From Candidatus Acidiferrum typicum (GTDB lineage: Bacteria; Acidobacteriota; Terriglobia; Acidiferrales; UBA7541), in the NCBI GenBank assembly GCA_002478115.1, contig DLMH01000014.1, positions 116,739 through 180,738 of the forward strand: DNA of 64,000 bases, in the 5' to 3' direction. Position 1 is the stretch's first letter, and the number at the start of each line of letters is the position of its first letter. Of this stretch, positions 43,058 to 51,418 are shown one piece after another. A model generated the notes under the pieces. The model did no database searches and was not told the DNA's origin. It saw only the letters and a list, made by a program, of their open reading frames with translations. The translations under genes were made by a program, and so were the position numbers.

Positions 43058-43966
43058 TTACAGTTTGAATTGCGTCAATTTCGAGAAGTGCCGTGCTCTG
43101 GCGTGTATCTCGCTCTTTTTCAGGTGCAGCAGCCGCTCCAGGCCGAATTTCTCCACGGCAAAGCTGCCCATCACGGAGCCGTACACCATCGCCCGTCGCA
43201 GCGCCGCGTCGTTGCTCCCGCCGCTGCCGGCCAGATAGCCCATGAAGCCGCCGGCAAAACTGTCGCCCGCGCCCGTGGGATCATGCGGCTCCTCGAGAGG
43301 AAAGGCCGGCACACAGAAGACGCCGTGCTTGTCCACGAGCATGGCGCCGTACTCGCCGCGTTTCACCACCAGCGTGGAAGGCCCCATCTTGAAAATAGAG
43401 CGGGCGGCGCGCAGCAGGTTGTGCTCGCTGGAGAGCTGCCGCGTTTCCGAATCGTTGATCATCAGGATGTCCACGTGCTTCAGCGTCTCTCGCAATTCCG
43501 CGTTGCTGCGCTCGATCCAATAATTCATGGTGTCCATGGCGGCGAGTTTCGGCTTGCCCTTCACCTGGTGCAGCACGTCGCGCTGCAGGTCCGGCGCGAT
43601 GTTCGCCAGGAAAACATATTTCGACGAGCGATATTTTTCCGGCAAGCGCGGTTTGAACTCCGCGAAAACGTTGAGATCCGTCGTCAGCGTCACGCGATCG
43701 TTCAGGTTTTCCGAGTAGCGTCCCGCCCAGAAGAAACACTTGCCGGGAGCGCGCTCCAAGCCCTCGATGTCAATCGCGCGGCTGCGGAACACGGCTTCAT
43801 CTTTCTCGCTGAAATCGTCGCCCACAATAGCCACCAGGCTCACCGGCGTGAAAAACCGCGCGGCCACGGCGAAATAGGTGGCGGCCCCGCCGAGCGTGCG
43901 GTCCACCTTCCCGTAAGGACTTTCCAGTGCATCGTAAGCAACCGAACCCACCACGAGTAGCGCCAC
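43058..43966 (-). CDS. PfkB-family carbohydrate/nucleoside kinase
   Basis: 302 residues. N-terminal GGAATYFAVAARFF and DDFSEKDEAVF, and the C-terminal PfkB signature DPTGAGDSFAGGFMGYLA with the catalytic Asp. GTG start with GATAGGAGAACAAC upstream. The short glycine-rich lid and LVVKRGEYGAML fit the family. The substrate (adenosine, ribose or a sugar) is unclear. It lies about 260 bases from mtnP, too far to be called an operon; if adenosine is the substrate, it could work beside MTA salvage. Confidence 0.88.
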   Translation of the reverse strand: MALLVVGSVAYDALESPYGKVDRTLGGAATYFAVAARFFTPVSLVAIVGDDFSEKDEAVFRSRAIDIEGLERAPGKCFFWAGRYSENLNDRVTLTTDLNVFAEFKPRLPEKYRSSKYVFLANIAPDLQRDVLHQVKGKPKLAAMDTMNYWIERSNAELRETLKHVDILMINDSETRQLSSEHNLLRAARSIFKMGPSTLVVKRGEYGAMLVDKHGVFCVPAFPLEEPHDPTGAGDSFAGGFMGYLAGSGGSNDAALRRAMVYGSVMGSFAVEKFGLERLLHLKKSEIHARARHFSKLTQFKL

Positions 43967-44023
43967 GTTGTTCTCCTATCCGCCTGCCAAAATAGTCCTA
44001 TCCCGTCTGGGCTTCCTTCTTGC

Positions 44024-44056
44024 CGTCGTAGGGGTCCAGCACCGCTGGACCCCATT
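44024..44056 (+). repeat. family D hairpin (GTAGGGG flank)
   Basis: CGTAGGGG flank, then a perfect ten-base-pair stem GGGGTCCAGC-ACC-GCTGGACCCC (44031-44053). Confidence 0.65.
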
Positions 44057-44119
44057 TAGGCAACTCGCATAGCATCCCGTCATTCCGAACTGCGTCTGCG
44101 GCGTGCGGGAAAATTCCCT

Positions 44120-44190
44120 TCTTTAGGAGGCCGGGGCTTCAGCCCCGGCGTAAAGCCCTCACAACCACTGGGCTTTAGCCCCTGCAGAAA
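44120..44190 (+). repeat. family A REPIN-like doublet
   Basis: CTTTAGGAGGCCGGGGCTTC and AGCCCCGGCGTAAAGC form the first hairpin; GGGCTTTAGCCCCTG at about 44170-44184 is the second. Nearly identical to the copy at 5727. Confidence 0.75.
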
Positions 44191-44224
44191 GTCTTTCCTG
44201 GGTTTTTCCGCAGCCTCCTAGCCC

Positions 44225-45139
44225 CTAGGAAATGTACCTACCGATCAGCGCCGCGAGATTTTTCTTGGTTTTCGCGGGGATAACCTTGGGGTCCGTCAGC
44301 ATTGCATGCGCCAGCGCCGAGCCGCACTTGCAACTGCGCGCGGCCGGCATGGTTTTGATCGCTTCACGCAAGACGTTTTGCGCGTTGCTGGCATTCTGGT
44401 TAAGCGTCGCGATGATCTGCGCCACCGTAACCGAGTCGTGTTGCGGGTGCCAGCAATCGTAATCCGTGATCATGGCGATGGTGGCGTAGCACAGCTCGGC
44501 TTCGCGCGCCAGTTTGGCTTCGGTGACGTTGGTCATGCCGATCACCTCGAATTTCATGGCGCGATGGAAGTTGGCCTCCGCAAGCGTCGAGAATTGCGGC
44601 CCTTCCATGCAGATGTAGGTGCCCCTGCGATGAACCGCCACGCCGGAAGAAACGCAGGCATCGGCCAGCACCAAGGACAGTTGCGCGCAGGTAGGCTTGT
44701 CAAACGTGACATGCGCCACCAGCCCATTTCCGAAGAACGTGGAGGCGCGGCCCTTGGTGCTGTCAAAAAACTGGTCGGGAACCAGAAACTCGCCGGGGCG
44801 CAATTCTTCCTGCAGCGATCCCACGGCGCTGACGGAGATGACGCGCTCCACGCCCAGCAGTTTCATGGCGTAGATGTTGGCGCGAAAATTCACCTCACTG
44901 GGCAGCAGGCGATGCCCGCGTCCGTGGCGCGCCAGAAAGGCCACGCGCTTCCCTTCCAGCGTGCCGACAACAATGGCGTCCGAGGGATCGCCAAAGGGAG
45001 TCTTCACGCGGATCTCGCGCGCATCGGTAAGACCATTCATCCCGTACAGGCCGCTGCCGCCAATCACGCCAATCTCCGCCACCGGGCCTTTTGCGCTGCC
45101 CCGCGCACTCTTCCCTTTCCCTTTTTTCTCGCGTGCCAT
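44225..45139 (-). CDS. mtnP: S-methyl-5'-thioadenosine phosphorylase
   Basis: Splits methylthioadenosine into adenine and methylthioribose-1-phosphate (methionine salvage), cytoplasmic. 304 residues. N-terminal KGKGKSARGSAKG is a lysine-rich extension; the core begins EIGVIGGSGLYG. Also AFLARHGRGHRLLPSEVNFRAN and TYICMEGPQFSTLAEANFHR, both classical MTAP. The C-terminus ends normally. AGGAGA precedes the ATG. Purine nucleoside phosphorylase is the alternative but the motifs favour MTAP. Confidence 0.92.
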   Translation of the reverse strand: MAREKKGKGKSARGSAKGPVAEIGVIGGSGLYGMNGLTDAREIRVKTPFGDPSDAIVVGTLEGKRVAFLARHGRGHRLLPSEVNFRANIYAMKLLGVERVISVSAVGSLQEELRPGEFLVPDQFFDSTKGRASTFFGNGLVAHVTFDKPTCAQLSLVLADACVSSGVAVHRRGTYICMEGPQFSTLAEANFHRAMKFEVIGMTNVTEAKLAREAELCYATIAMITDYDCWHPQHDSVTVAQIIATLNQNASNAQNVLREAIKTMPAARSCKCGSALAHAMLTDPKVIPAKTKKNLAALIGRYIS

Positions 45140-45160
45140 GCGTTTTTCTCCTGGGATTAC

Positions 45161-45409
45161 CTACCGGTTCAGGTCCACCGGCTCGATTTCGATTTTGTCA
45201 TCCCGCTGGTGCAAAGTCGCCGCCGCAAAGTCCGGGTCATGCCCGAAAACGGTGATCCACCCTTCGCTCACCAGGCGCGGCACCCACTTGCGCTTGGTCT
45301 CCAGCGTCTGGAGCGGATACAGATCGTACCCCATGATCCAAGGCAAAGAAATATGGTGCCGCGTCGGGAGCAAATCTGCAACAAACGCAAGCCTCTTCCC
45401 GCCGCCCAA
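45161..45409 (-). pseudogene. metallo-beta-lactamase-fold hydrolase, C-terminal remnant
   Basis: 82 codons whose translation (GGKRLAFVADLLPTRHHISL, then GYDLYPLQTLETKRKW and FGHDPDFAAATL) matches the C-terminal part of MBL-fold hydrolases. The frame is closed by a stop just upstream, and the N-terminal HxHxDH domain is absent from the following 250 bases, which instead hold repeats. No ribosome site. Best read as a truncated gene whose 5' part was lost. Confidence 0.7.
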
Positions 45410-45456
45410 CTACCTCACCTCAATCTCGCCAAAATGCATGAAGCTCCTCTGTCTTT

Positions 45457-45484
45457 TGTAGGGATCGCCTTCTGAGGCGGTCCG
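45457..45484 (+). repeat. family D hairpin
   Basis: TTTTGTAGGG flank, then GGATCGCCT-TCTG-AGGCGGTCC, nine pairs with one G-U. Confidence 0.55.
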
Positions 45485-45500
45485 CTCTTGGGTTTCTCCT

Positions 45501-45527
45501 CGTAGGGGCACGATATATCGTGCCCCC
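45501..45527 (+). repeat. family D hairpin
   Basis: CGTAGGGG flank leading into a perfect 22-base palindrome at 45505-45526 (half-site GGGGCACGATA). It lies about 20 bases after the previous copy. Confidence 0.65.
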
Positions 45528-45554
45528 GGCCCGTCGCAGTCATCCCCTTTCCGT

Positions 45555-45640
45555 GTCATTCCGACCGGAGCGGCCCGACTTTTTCCTTCCCGCCGTCTTT
45601 CGGCGGGTCGGGCCGCGCAGCGGAGGAATCGCGGCATGAC
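45555..45640 (+). repeat. family C element with long stem
   Basis: GTCATTCCGACCGGAGCGG flank, then a long imperfect stem (CGGCCCGAC with GTCGGGCCG, inner CCGCC with GGCGG), then CAGCGGAGGAATC and a closing ATGAC. Ends pair as GTCAT and ATGAC. Confidence 0.65.
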
Positions 45641-45667
45641 CTCAGATTACAAGGCCATCGGCCCGCC

Positions 45668-46624
45668 TCACTCCCCCCCGCTCCCCTTCAATATCTCCCC
45701 CACCGCCGTAAACGGATCCTTCCTCCTCTCCGCCACCGCCGTGGCCAACTCGAGCAGTTTCGCCTCGCCCTCTTTCCCGCCCAGCACTTTTTCGAGCAAA
45801 CGCGATTCCACCATCTCCACCAGGCGATTCTTCCAGTGCTCGACGTGCTTCTTCTGCCGTTCGCCGCTAGCCTCGAAATGTTTGCGGAATTTCCCAATAG
45901 TTTCGGCCAGCTCGGTAATTCCACGATTCTCCGTCGCCACCGTGCGCAGCACCGGCGGGCGCCAGCCATCGCGCGGCATCACCAGCGATAGCATGGCGTG
46001 GAGCTGCTCCTCGAGGCGGTCCGCGCCTTCGCGGTCCGCTTTGTTCAGCACGAAAATGTCGCCAATCTCCATCAGCCCGGCCTTCATGTTCTGGATGTCG
46101 TCGCCCAGGCCGGGCACCAGCACCACCACCACGCAATCCGCCAGCCGCACGATATCAATTTCATCCTGCCCCACACCCACAGTTTCGATCAGCACCTGGC
46201 GCTTGCCTGCCGCATCCAGCAGCAGCGCCACCTCCGCGGTCGCCCGCGCCAGCCCGCCCAGAAATCCGCGCGTGGCCATCGAGCGGATAAAAATGCCGCT
46301 ATCGCCCGCGTGGCCCTGCATGCGTATGCGATCGCCCAAAATTGCGCCGCCAGAGTAGGGGCTGGTGGGATCCACGGCCACCACGCCAACGCGTTCCTCG
46401 CGCTTGCGATAGACCGCCGCCAGGCGATCCACCAGCGTGCTCTTGCCGGTCCCGGGCGCGCCCGTGATCCCCGTCAAGTAAGCCTGCCCCGTCGCGGGAA
46501 ACACTTCCCGCAGCAATTCCTCCGCTTCGGGCGCGTGATTCTCAATCGCCGTGATCGCGCGCGAAACCGCCCGCACGTCACCCGCGCGAACCTTCGCGGC
46601 CCACTCCTTAACGTTACGATGCAT
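45668..46624 (-). CDS. meaB: MeaB/ArgK-family GTPase
   Basis: G-protein chaperone of methylmalonyl-CoA mutase (protects and reloads cobalamin). 318 residues from the ATG at 46624 (AGGA upstream). Walker A is GAPGTGKST (55-63), then GVVAVDPTSPYSGGAILGDR, the ETVGVGQDEIDI switch and VLNKADREG (NKxD) loop. No mutase gene is in the window; acyl-CoA dehydrogenase lies beyond the next gene, which fits branched or odd-chain acyl metabolism only loosely. Confidence 0.92.
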   Translation of the reverse strand: MHRNVKEWAAKVRAGDVRAVSRAITAIENHAPEAEELLREVFPATGQAYLTGITGAPGTGKSTLVDRLAAVYRKREERVGVVAVDPTSPYSGGAILGDRIRMQGHAGDSGIFIRSMATRGFLGGLARATAEVALLLDAAGKRQVLIETVGVGQDEIDIVRLADCVVVVLVPGLGDDIQNMKAGLMEIGDIFVLNKADREGADRLEEQLHAMLSLVMPRDGWRPPVLRTVATENRGITELAETIGKFRKHFEASGERQKKHVEHWKNRLVEMVESRLLEKVLGGKEGEAKLLELATAVAERRKDPFTAVGEILKGSGGE

Positions 46625-46762
46625 GTGTTCCTGTTGAATCGGCTGAAGCGCGCTGCGACATCCCCCTATTATTTCCTGCCCGGGGCCATCCGCCAAGCGA
46701 AACCCCATGGCACTGTCCAAACCGCTTGCCAGAACACGTGGCCTCAGATAGATTCTGCCTAA

Positions 46763-47623
46763 ATGGTCAACCTCGAACTATCAAAGGTACTGCCCACGCG
46801 CCCGTACGCGCTCCTGGCAGCCTTTTTACCCGGCTTGTTCTTCGAGACCTCTATCCTCCTTGCCAACCCGGACCTCGTCTCTCGACTCATCGCAAATCTG
46901 CAAAAGAGCTTCCCCACTAACCTCTACACACTCCTCGATACCCGCCTGTTCCTAGCGCTCGCAATCGGAATCAGCCTGTTCCTAGCATTTGTCATCGGCG
47001 ACGGTTTCATGCTGTTGGTCACATTCATTCAGTACATCTTCGCCCGCGTCTACAGGCTACTCAGATTCGCCTGGAGGCATATGTGCGGGTGGCCGCTCCT
47101 TCCCCTTTTGCAGTGGGCTATCATGCATCCCACCTGGAGACGACCGTGGCTCACTCGACTCAGCAAGCGCATGTCTGACACGTCACAGGATTTCACCGCA
47201 CATCAGGCGGCAGTGCAAGGCTGCTGGGGAAGGATCGCAAGACAGCTCCTGAAGTCACGCTATGGAATCAACCCCAACGAATTCGCAGAAGACGAATGGC
47301 CCGTCCTCTTCTGGACCCTGGCGACTCCGAAGCGTTGGGAGGTGCGCGGTGACCTGTCAATGATCGCCTCCCACGCCTGCGGCTGGTCCGGCCTCGCGGC
47401 AATTCTGCTCGCCCCTGCACTTCGCAATGGCTACTATTTCACATTCTCCCTCTTCTTGATCCTGAGCGGCCTCATCCACGACTTCTACTTGATCCAGAGG
47501 AACTTCGACCCGACGAGCGCAGGCTACGTGAACGTACGCGCGACGCTTCGAGCATTTCCCAAGCCGCCAGCGCAAAAGCCGCACGACGACGCTGAGCTCG
47601 AGGAAAACGCCGACGAGGACTAG
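46763..47623 (+). CDS. orphan membrane protein of unknown function
   Basis: 286 residues with about four to five hydrophobic segments: PYALLAAFLPGLFFETSILL, FLALAIGISLFLAFVIGDG, MLLVTFIQYIFA and a pair near FTFSLFLILSGLIHDFYLI. An acidic tail (DDDAELEENADED) ends it. A weakly conserved soluble loop (FTAHQAAVQGCWGRIARQLL) joins the halves. No family recognised. Oriented opposite to meaB and the acyl-CoA dehydrogenase, and its coding bases look slightly less GC-rich than its neighbours. Membrane localisation is the only solid statement. Confidence 0.6.
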   Translation: MVNLELSKVLPTRPYALLAAFLPGLFFETSILLANPDLVSRLIANLQKSFPTNLYTLLDTRLFLALAIGISLFLAFVIGDGFMLLVTFIQYIFARVYRLLRFAWRHMCGWPLLPLLQWAIMHPTWRRPWLTRLSKRMSDTSQDFTAHQAAVQGCWGRIARQLLKSRYGINPNEFAEDEWPVLFWTLATPKRWEVRGDLSMIASHACGWSGLAAILLAPALRNGYYFTFSLFLILSGLIHDFYLIQRNFDPTSAGYVNVRATLRAFPKPPAQKPHDDAELEENADED

Positions 47624-47671
47624 CCTTGTGCGCCCACGCGCAGTCCCACACCTGAGAAATAGGTATGCTCT

Positions 47672-48820
47672 TTAAGCCCTGCCGAGCAGTTGCCGCGCAA
47701 TCACCAGCCGCTGGATCTCGCTGGTGCCCTCTCCAATCGTGCACAGCTTGACGTCGCGGTAAAACTTCTCCGCGGGGTAATCCTTGATGAAGCCGTAGCC
47801 GCCGTGGATTTGCACGCATTCGTTGGCCACGCGCACGGCCACTTCGCTGGCAAACAGCTTCGCCATGCTGGATTCGCGGGTGAACCGCGCATCCTTGCGG
47901 TCGGCCAGCCACGCCGCCTGATACACCAGCAGGCGCGCGGCTTCCACTTCCGTGGCCATGTCCGCCAGCTTGAACTGTATGGCCTGAAATTCGCTGATGG
48001 TCTTGCCAAACTGCTTGCGCTGCTTGGCGTAGCGCGTGGCCGCTTCCAGCGCGCCCTGCGCCATGCCCAACGCCAGCGCGGCAATCGAGATGCGCCCGCC
48101 ATCCAGAATCTTCAGGCTGCTAATGAACCCTTCGCCCTCCGCGCCAAGCAAATTCTCCTCCGGCACGCGGCAATCGCTGAAGATCACTTCGGAAGTATCG
48201 CTGGCGCGCATGCCCAGCTTGTTTTCTTTCTTCCCCGGCCGGAAGCCCGCCATGCCCTTTTCAAGAATAAACGCGCTGATGCCGTGGGATTCCTTTCGCT
48301 TGTCCGTGACCGCCATGGCCACGCAGGTATCGGCGAAGCGTCCGTTGGTGGTGAACGTCTTCGCGCCGTTCAGCACCCAGTGCTTGCCGTCGCGCACAGC
48401 GGTAGTCCGCGTCCCACCCGCGTCGGACCCCGCCTCTGGCTCCGTCAACGACCACGCGCCAAGTTTCTTCCCCTGCGCCAGCGGCACCAGGTACTTGCGC
48501 TTCTGCTCTTCGTTCCCGAATTTGTAAATGTGATTGCTGCAGAGCGAATTGTGCGCCGCCACGGTCAACCCGATCGCGCCATCCACGCGCGAGAGTTCCT
48601 CGACCACGGTCGCGTATTCCAGGTAGCCCAGACCCGCGCCGCCGTATTCTTCCGGAAAAATGACGCCGAGCAGGCCCATCTCCGCGAGCTTGGGCAGGAG
48701 TTCCTGCGGGAAGTGCGACGCCTCATCCCATTCCAGAACGTGCGGCGCAATCTCCCCTTCGGCAAATTCGCGCACGCTCTTGCGCAAATGCTTCTGTTCA
48801 TCGCTAAAGGTAAAATCCAC
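47672..48820 (-). CDS. acyl-CoA dehydrogenase
   Basis: FAD-dependent alpha,beta-dehydrogenation of acyl-CoA esters in fatty-acid oxidation. 382 residues. [20 protein letters not shown] and a middle beta domain, then [40 protein letters not shown] and [20 protein letters not shown], the last with Asp (KDYP) where MCAD-type enzymes have the catalytic Glu, a common variant. GTG start, GAGGTGA upstream. Chain-length preference unknown. Single gene. Confidence 0.93.
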   Translation of the reverse strand: MDFTFSDEQKHLRKSVREFAEGEIAPHVLEWDEASHFPQELLPKLAEMGLLGVIFPEEYGGAGLGYLEYATVVEELSRVDGAIGLTVAAHNSLCSNHIYKFGNEEQKRKYLVPLAQGKKLGAWSLTEPEAGSDAGGTRTTAVRDGKHWVLNGAKTFTTNGRFADTCVAMAVTDKRKESHGISAFILEKGMAGFRPGKKENKLGMRASDTSEVIFSDCRVPEENLLGAEGEGFISSLKILDGGRISIAALALGMAQGALEAATRYAKQRKQFGKTISEFQAIQFKLADMATEVEAARLLVYQAAWLADRKDARFTRESSMAKLFASEVAVRVANECVQIHGGYGFIKDYPAEKFYRDVKLCTIGEGTSEIQRLVIARQLLGRA

Positions 48821-48961
48821 GCGGGCGTCACCTCACCATTCTTCTAATGCACTCCAAAAGTTTATCTTATACCGAAGAATCCCGCACCCCACCGTCACCA
48901 ATCCCGCAACCCGCCTTGTGGAAACAGCGCTACGCCGCTACCACCCCACCAAACACAATCT

Positions 48962-49043
48962 GTCATTCCGACCGGAGCGGCCCGACCTTCTCTTTCGCGC
49001 CGTCTTCCGGCGCGTCGGGCCGCGTAGTGGAGGAATCGTGGCA
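48962..49043 (+). repeat. family C element with long stem
   Basis: GTCATTCCGACCGGAGCGG, then CGGCCCGAC...GTCGGGCCG around an inner stem, then TAGTGGAGGAATCGTGG. Same layout as 45555 with changed interior. It occupies most of the gap upstream of the GIY-YIG gene. Confidence 0.65.
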
Positions 49044-49084
49044 CCCCTTCCACTCTAACCGCCGCCCTGCCATACTAACCATCT

Positions 49085-49480
49085 ATGGCTGTTTACTATG
49101 TCTATATTCTGGCAAGCGCTTCCGGTGTCCTCTACACCGGCATAACCAATTTTCTTGAACGCCGCGTAGCCCAGCACAAGGCCAAGCTCTGCCCTGGATT
49201 CACCGCCGCCTACGACGTTACGCGCCTCGTCTATTTTGAGCCCTTCACAGATGTGCGCGCCGCGATCAGCAGGGAAAAACAAATCAAGAACTGGCGCCGC
49301 GAAAAGAAGTTGGCGCTTATCCGGGCCCTCAATCCCACATTTCGTGATCTCAGCGCGGATTTTCCTGGCGCCACGAACAGCAAGCGCGCTTCCACCAAAC
49401 CGGCTCGCAAGGACATCACGCCTTGCCTCGATCCCTCGACTCCGGCCCGGCAGAAACCGCCGGTCCTCCGCTCGGGATGA
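49085..49480 (+). CDS. GIY-YIG nuclease-domain protein with repeat-derived tail
   Basis: 131 residues. The GIY-YIG fold is evident: VYYVYILASASGVLYTGITN (here YVY and YTG), the Arg helix ERRVAQHKAKLCPGFTAAYD, and FTDVRAAISREKQIKNW with its Glu. These domain-only proteins (UPF0213/YhbQ-like) are about 90-100 residues long. The last 35 or so residues (after GATNSKRASTKP) are encoded by an inverted family C repeat (49429-49481), including the stop codon. Probably a nicking-type enzyme of unknown cellular role. Confidence 0.85.
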   Translation: MAVYYVYILASASGVLYTGITNFLERRVAQHKAKLCPGFTAAYDVTRLVYFEPFTDVRAAISREKQIKNWRREKKLALIRALNPTFRDLSADFPGATNSKRASTKPARKDITPCLDPSTPARQKPPVLRSG

Positions 49481-49481
49481 C
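49429..49481 (-). repeat. family C element inside the GIY-YIG coding region
   Basis: The minus strand reads GTCATCCCGAGCGGAGG, then a GGACCGGCGG...CCGCCGG-type stem, then CCGGAGTCGAGGGATC. The plus strand of this element encodes the C-terminal residues and the TGA stop of the GIY-YIG protein. Confidence 0.65.
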
Positions 49482-49531
49482 ACACAGGGGGGGCACATTT
49501 CTCCTACAGACGTCCTGCCGGTTATCTCCCC

Positions 49532-51367
49532 TCACCAGCCCACCGGATACCCGTTCTTTTTGTTCTGCTCGTCGAGCCACGTCTTCAGCGGCGCGAAATA
49601 ATCGGCCAGCGCCGTGGCATCCATTTCCCGCTGCCCGGTCAGGACTTCCAACGCATCCGGCCACGGCTTGCTCGCGCCCATGGACAGCATGGCGTTCAAC
49701 TTTTCGCCAGCCTTCTTGTTCCCGTAGATGGAGCAGCGGTGCAGCGGCCCTTCCACCCCGGCTTCCTTGCACAGCGCGCGTTGAAATTGAAATTGGTAAA
49801 TGCGCGCCAGAAAATAGCGCATGTAGGGCACATTCGCCGGAACGTGGTACTTCGCGCCCGGGTCGAAATCCGCTTCCGTGCGCGCCACCGGCGGCGCCAC
49901 GCCTTGATATTTCTCCCGCAAGTCCCACCACGCCTTGTTGTACTGCTCCGGCTTCACCTGGCCAGAGAACACCTGCCAGCGCCACTTGTCAATCACCAGC
50001 CCGAACGGCAGAAACGCCACTTTCTCGAGCGCTTGCTGCAGCAGGTAGTCCGTATCCCCGGAGGCCGGCGGCACCGTCTCAATCAGTCCAATCTTTTTCA
50101 GGTATTCGGGCGTGACGGAAAGCGCGATGGTGTCGCCAACAGCTTCGTGAAAGCCGTCGTTCGCGCTGTTCTGAAACAGCGGCGGTTGCGTGTTGTACGC
50201 CCGCTGGTAAAAATTGTGCCCCAGTTCGTGGTGAATCGTCCGAAAATCCTCTTCGGTGATCTGGATGCACATCTTGACGCGCAAGTCGTCCTTGGAATCC
50301 ACGTCCCACGCGCTGGCATGGCAAACCACGTCGCGGTCCGCGGGCTTGGTGAAGAGCGAGCGCTCCCAAAAGGTTTGCGGCAGCGGCGGAAAACCCAGCG
50401 ACAGGAAAAAGTTCTCGCCGTACTTCACCATGCCCTTTGGATCGGTCTTGCGCTCCTGCAGGATTTTCGTGAGGTCGAAACTCTGCGCCGGTTTCGGCGA
50501 ATCCATCAGGTCATACACGTTGTTCCATTCCTGCGCCCAAATATTCCCCAGCAGGTGCGCGGGTATCGGCCCGTTCGGCGATACAACGTCCTTGCCGTAT
50601 TTTTTCGCCAATTGGCCGCGCACATACGCATGCAGCGACAAGTACAGCGGCCGCAACTGTTCCCAAAGGCGATCCAGTTCCTTGGCAAACGCGTCGGGCG
50701 GCATGTCGTAATTCGAGCGCCACAGTGCGCCTACGTCGGCGTAGCCCAATTCTTTCGAGCCCTGATTGCCCAACTCTACCATGCGCGCATAGCGCTGCCG
50801 CATCGGCGCGCCAACCGCGTGCCAGCCGATCCACGCGCGCTTCAATTCCTCGGGATCGCGGCTGGTGGCCATCAATTTGCCGACCGCCGTCACGTCCAGG
50901 CAAGGCTTCTTGTCGCCATCCGGACACCACTGCCCTTTTCCATAATCGCCGTCGAGGGAAGCCAGCACCTGCGCGAGTTCTTTCTGCGCCTTGGGATCAT
51001 CGGGAGCGGGAAAGCCGGTGGCCAGTTCCAGCAGCAGCCGTTTGCGCGCCAACTCCGGCGAGAGCTTCACGCCATCGTAGCGGTGCGCCTCTTTCGCGTA
51101 CTTCGCGCTTGCGGTGTTCAGTATCTCGTTCGCATCCGCCGCGATCTGCTCGGTGTCGTCGGTAATGAAATTTTCCTGCACCCAGGAAGCGCGCGAAGCC
51201 TTGTTGTTCAGGTCGAAGTACCGTTGCTCCGCTTCCTCGAGGAACTTTTTCGCTTCTTCAGGCGTAGCTGCGGGTTTCGCCTGCCCGTTGGCGATTCGTG
51301 CGCCCATCCCGCCCAGCAGCACGCAACACAACACTCCCACGGCCATGCGCATCCATGCGGATCTCAT
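49532..51367 (-). CDS. M2-family metallopeptidase (peptidyl-dipeptidase A)
   Basis: Zinc carboxydipeptidase related to angiotensin-converting enzyme, exported. 611 residues with a signal peptide (MAVGVLCCVLLGGMGARIAN). The zinc site is HHELGH (His379 to His384, catalytic Glu381) in TIHHELGHNFYQRAY, followed by GFHEAVGDTI with the third ligand. AAGGAG upstream of the ATG. One catalytic domain, as in bacterial members. Substrate unknown; likely periplasmic peptides. Confidence 0.92.
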   Translation of the reverse strand: MRSAWMRMAVGVLCCVLLGGMGARIANGQAKPAATPEEAKKFLEEAEQRYFDLNNKASRASWVQENFITDDTEQIAADANEILNTASAKYAKEAHRYDGVKLSPELARKRLLLELATGFPAPDDPKAQKELAQVLASLDGDYGKGQWCPDGDKKPCLDVTAVGKLMATSRDPEELKRAWIGWHAVGAPMRQRYARMVELGNQGSKELGYADVGALWRSNYDMPPDAFAKELDRLWEQLRPLYLSLHAYVRGQLAKKYGKDVVSPNGPIPAHLLGNIWAQEWNNVYDLMDSPKPAQSFDLTKILQERKTDPKGMVKYGENFFLSLGFPPLPQTFWERSLFTKPADRDVVCHASAWDVDSKDDLRVKMCIQITEEDFRTIHHELGHNFYQRAYNTQPPLFQNSANDGFHEAVGDTIALSVTPEYLKKIGLIETVPPASGDTDYLLQQALEKVAFLPFGLVIDKWRWQVFSGQVKPEQYNKAWWDLREKYQGVAPPVARTEADFDPGAKYHVPANVPYMRYFLARIYQFQFQRALCKEAGVEGPLHRCSIYGNKKAGEKLNAMLSMGASKPWPDALEVLTGQREMDATALADYFAPLKTWLDEQNKKNGYPVGW

Positions 51368-51418
51368 TGCTGTCTCCTTGAACTGCGTGCCATCCGAGCG
51401 CTGATGGCGAATGACGTC

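Noticed and set aside
44031..44053. Perfect ten-pair stem as a terminator for mtnP
   Set aside because: No U-run follows on the minus strand, and the GTAGGGG flank places it in the repeat family.
45668..46720. MeaB start at 46720
   Set aside because: The first 32 residues are unlike the family, and the ATG at 46624 has AGGA upstream and gives the normal N-terminus.
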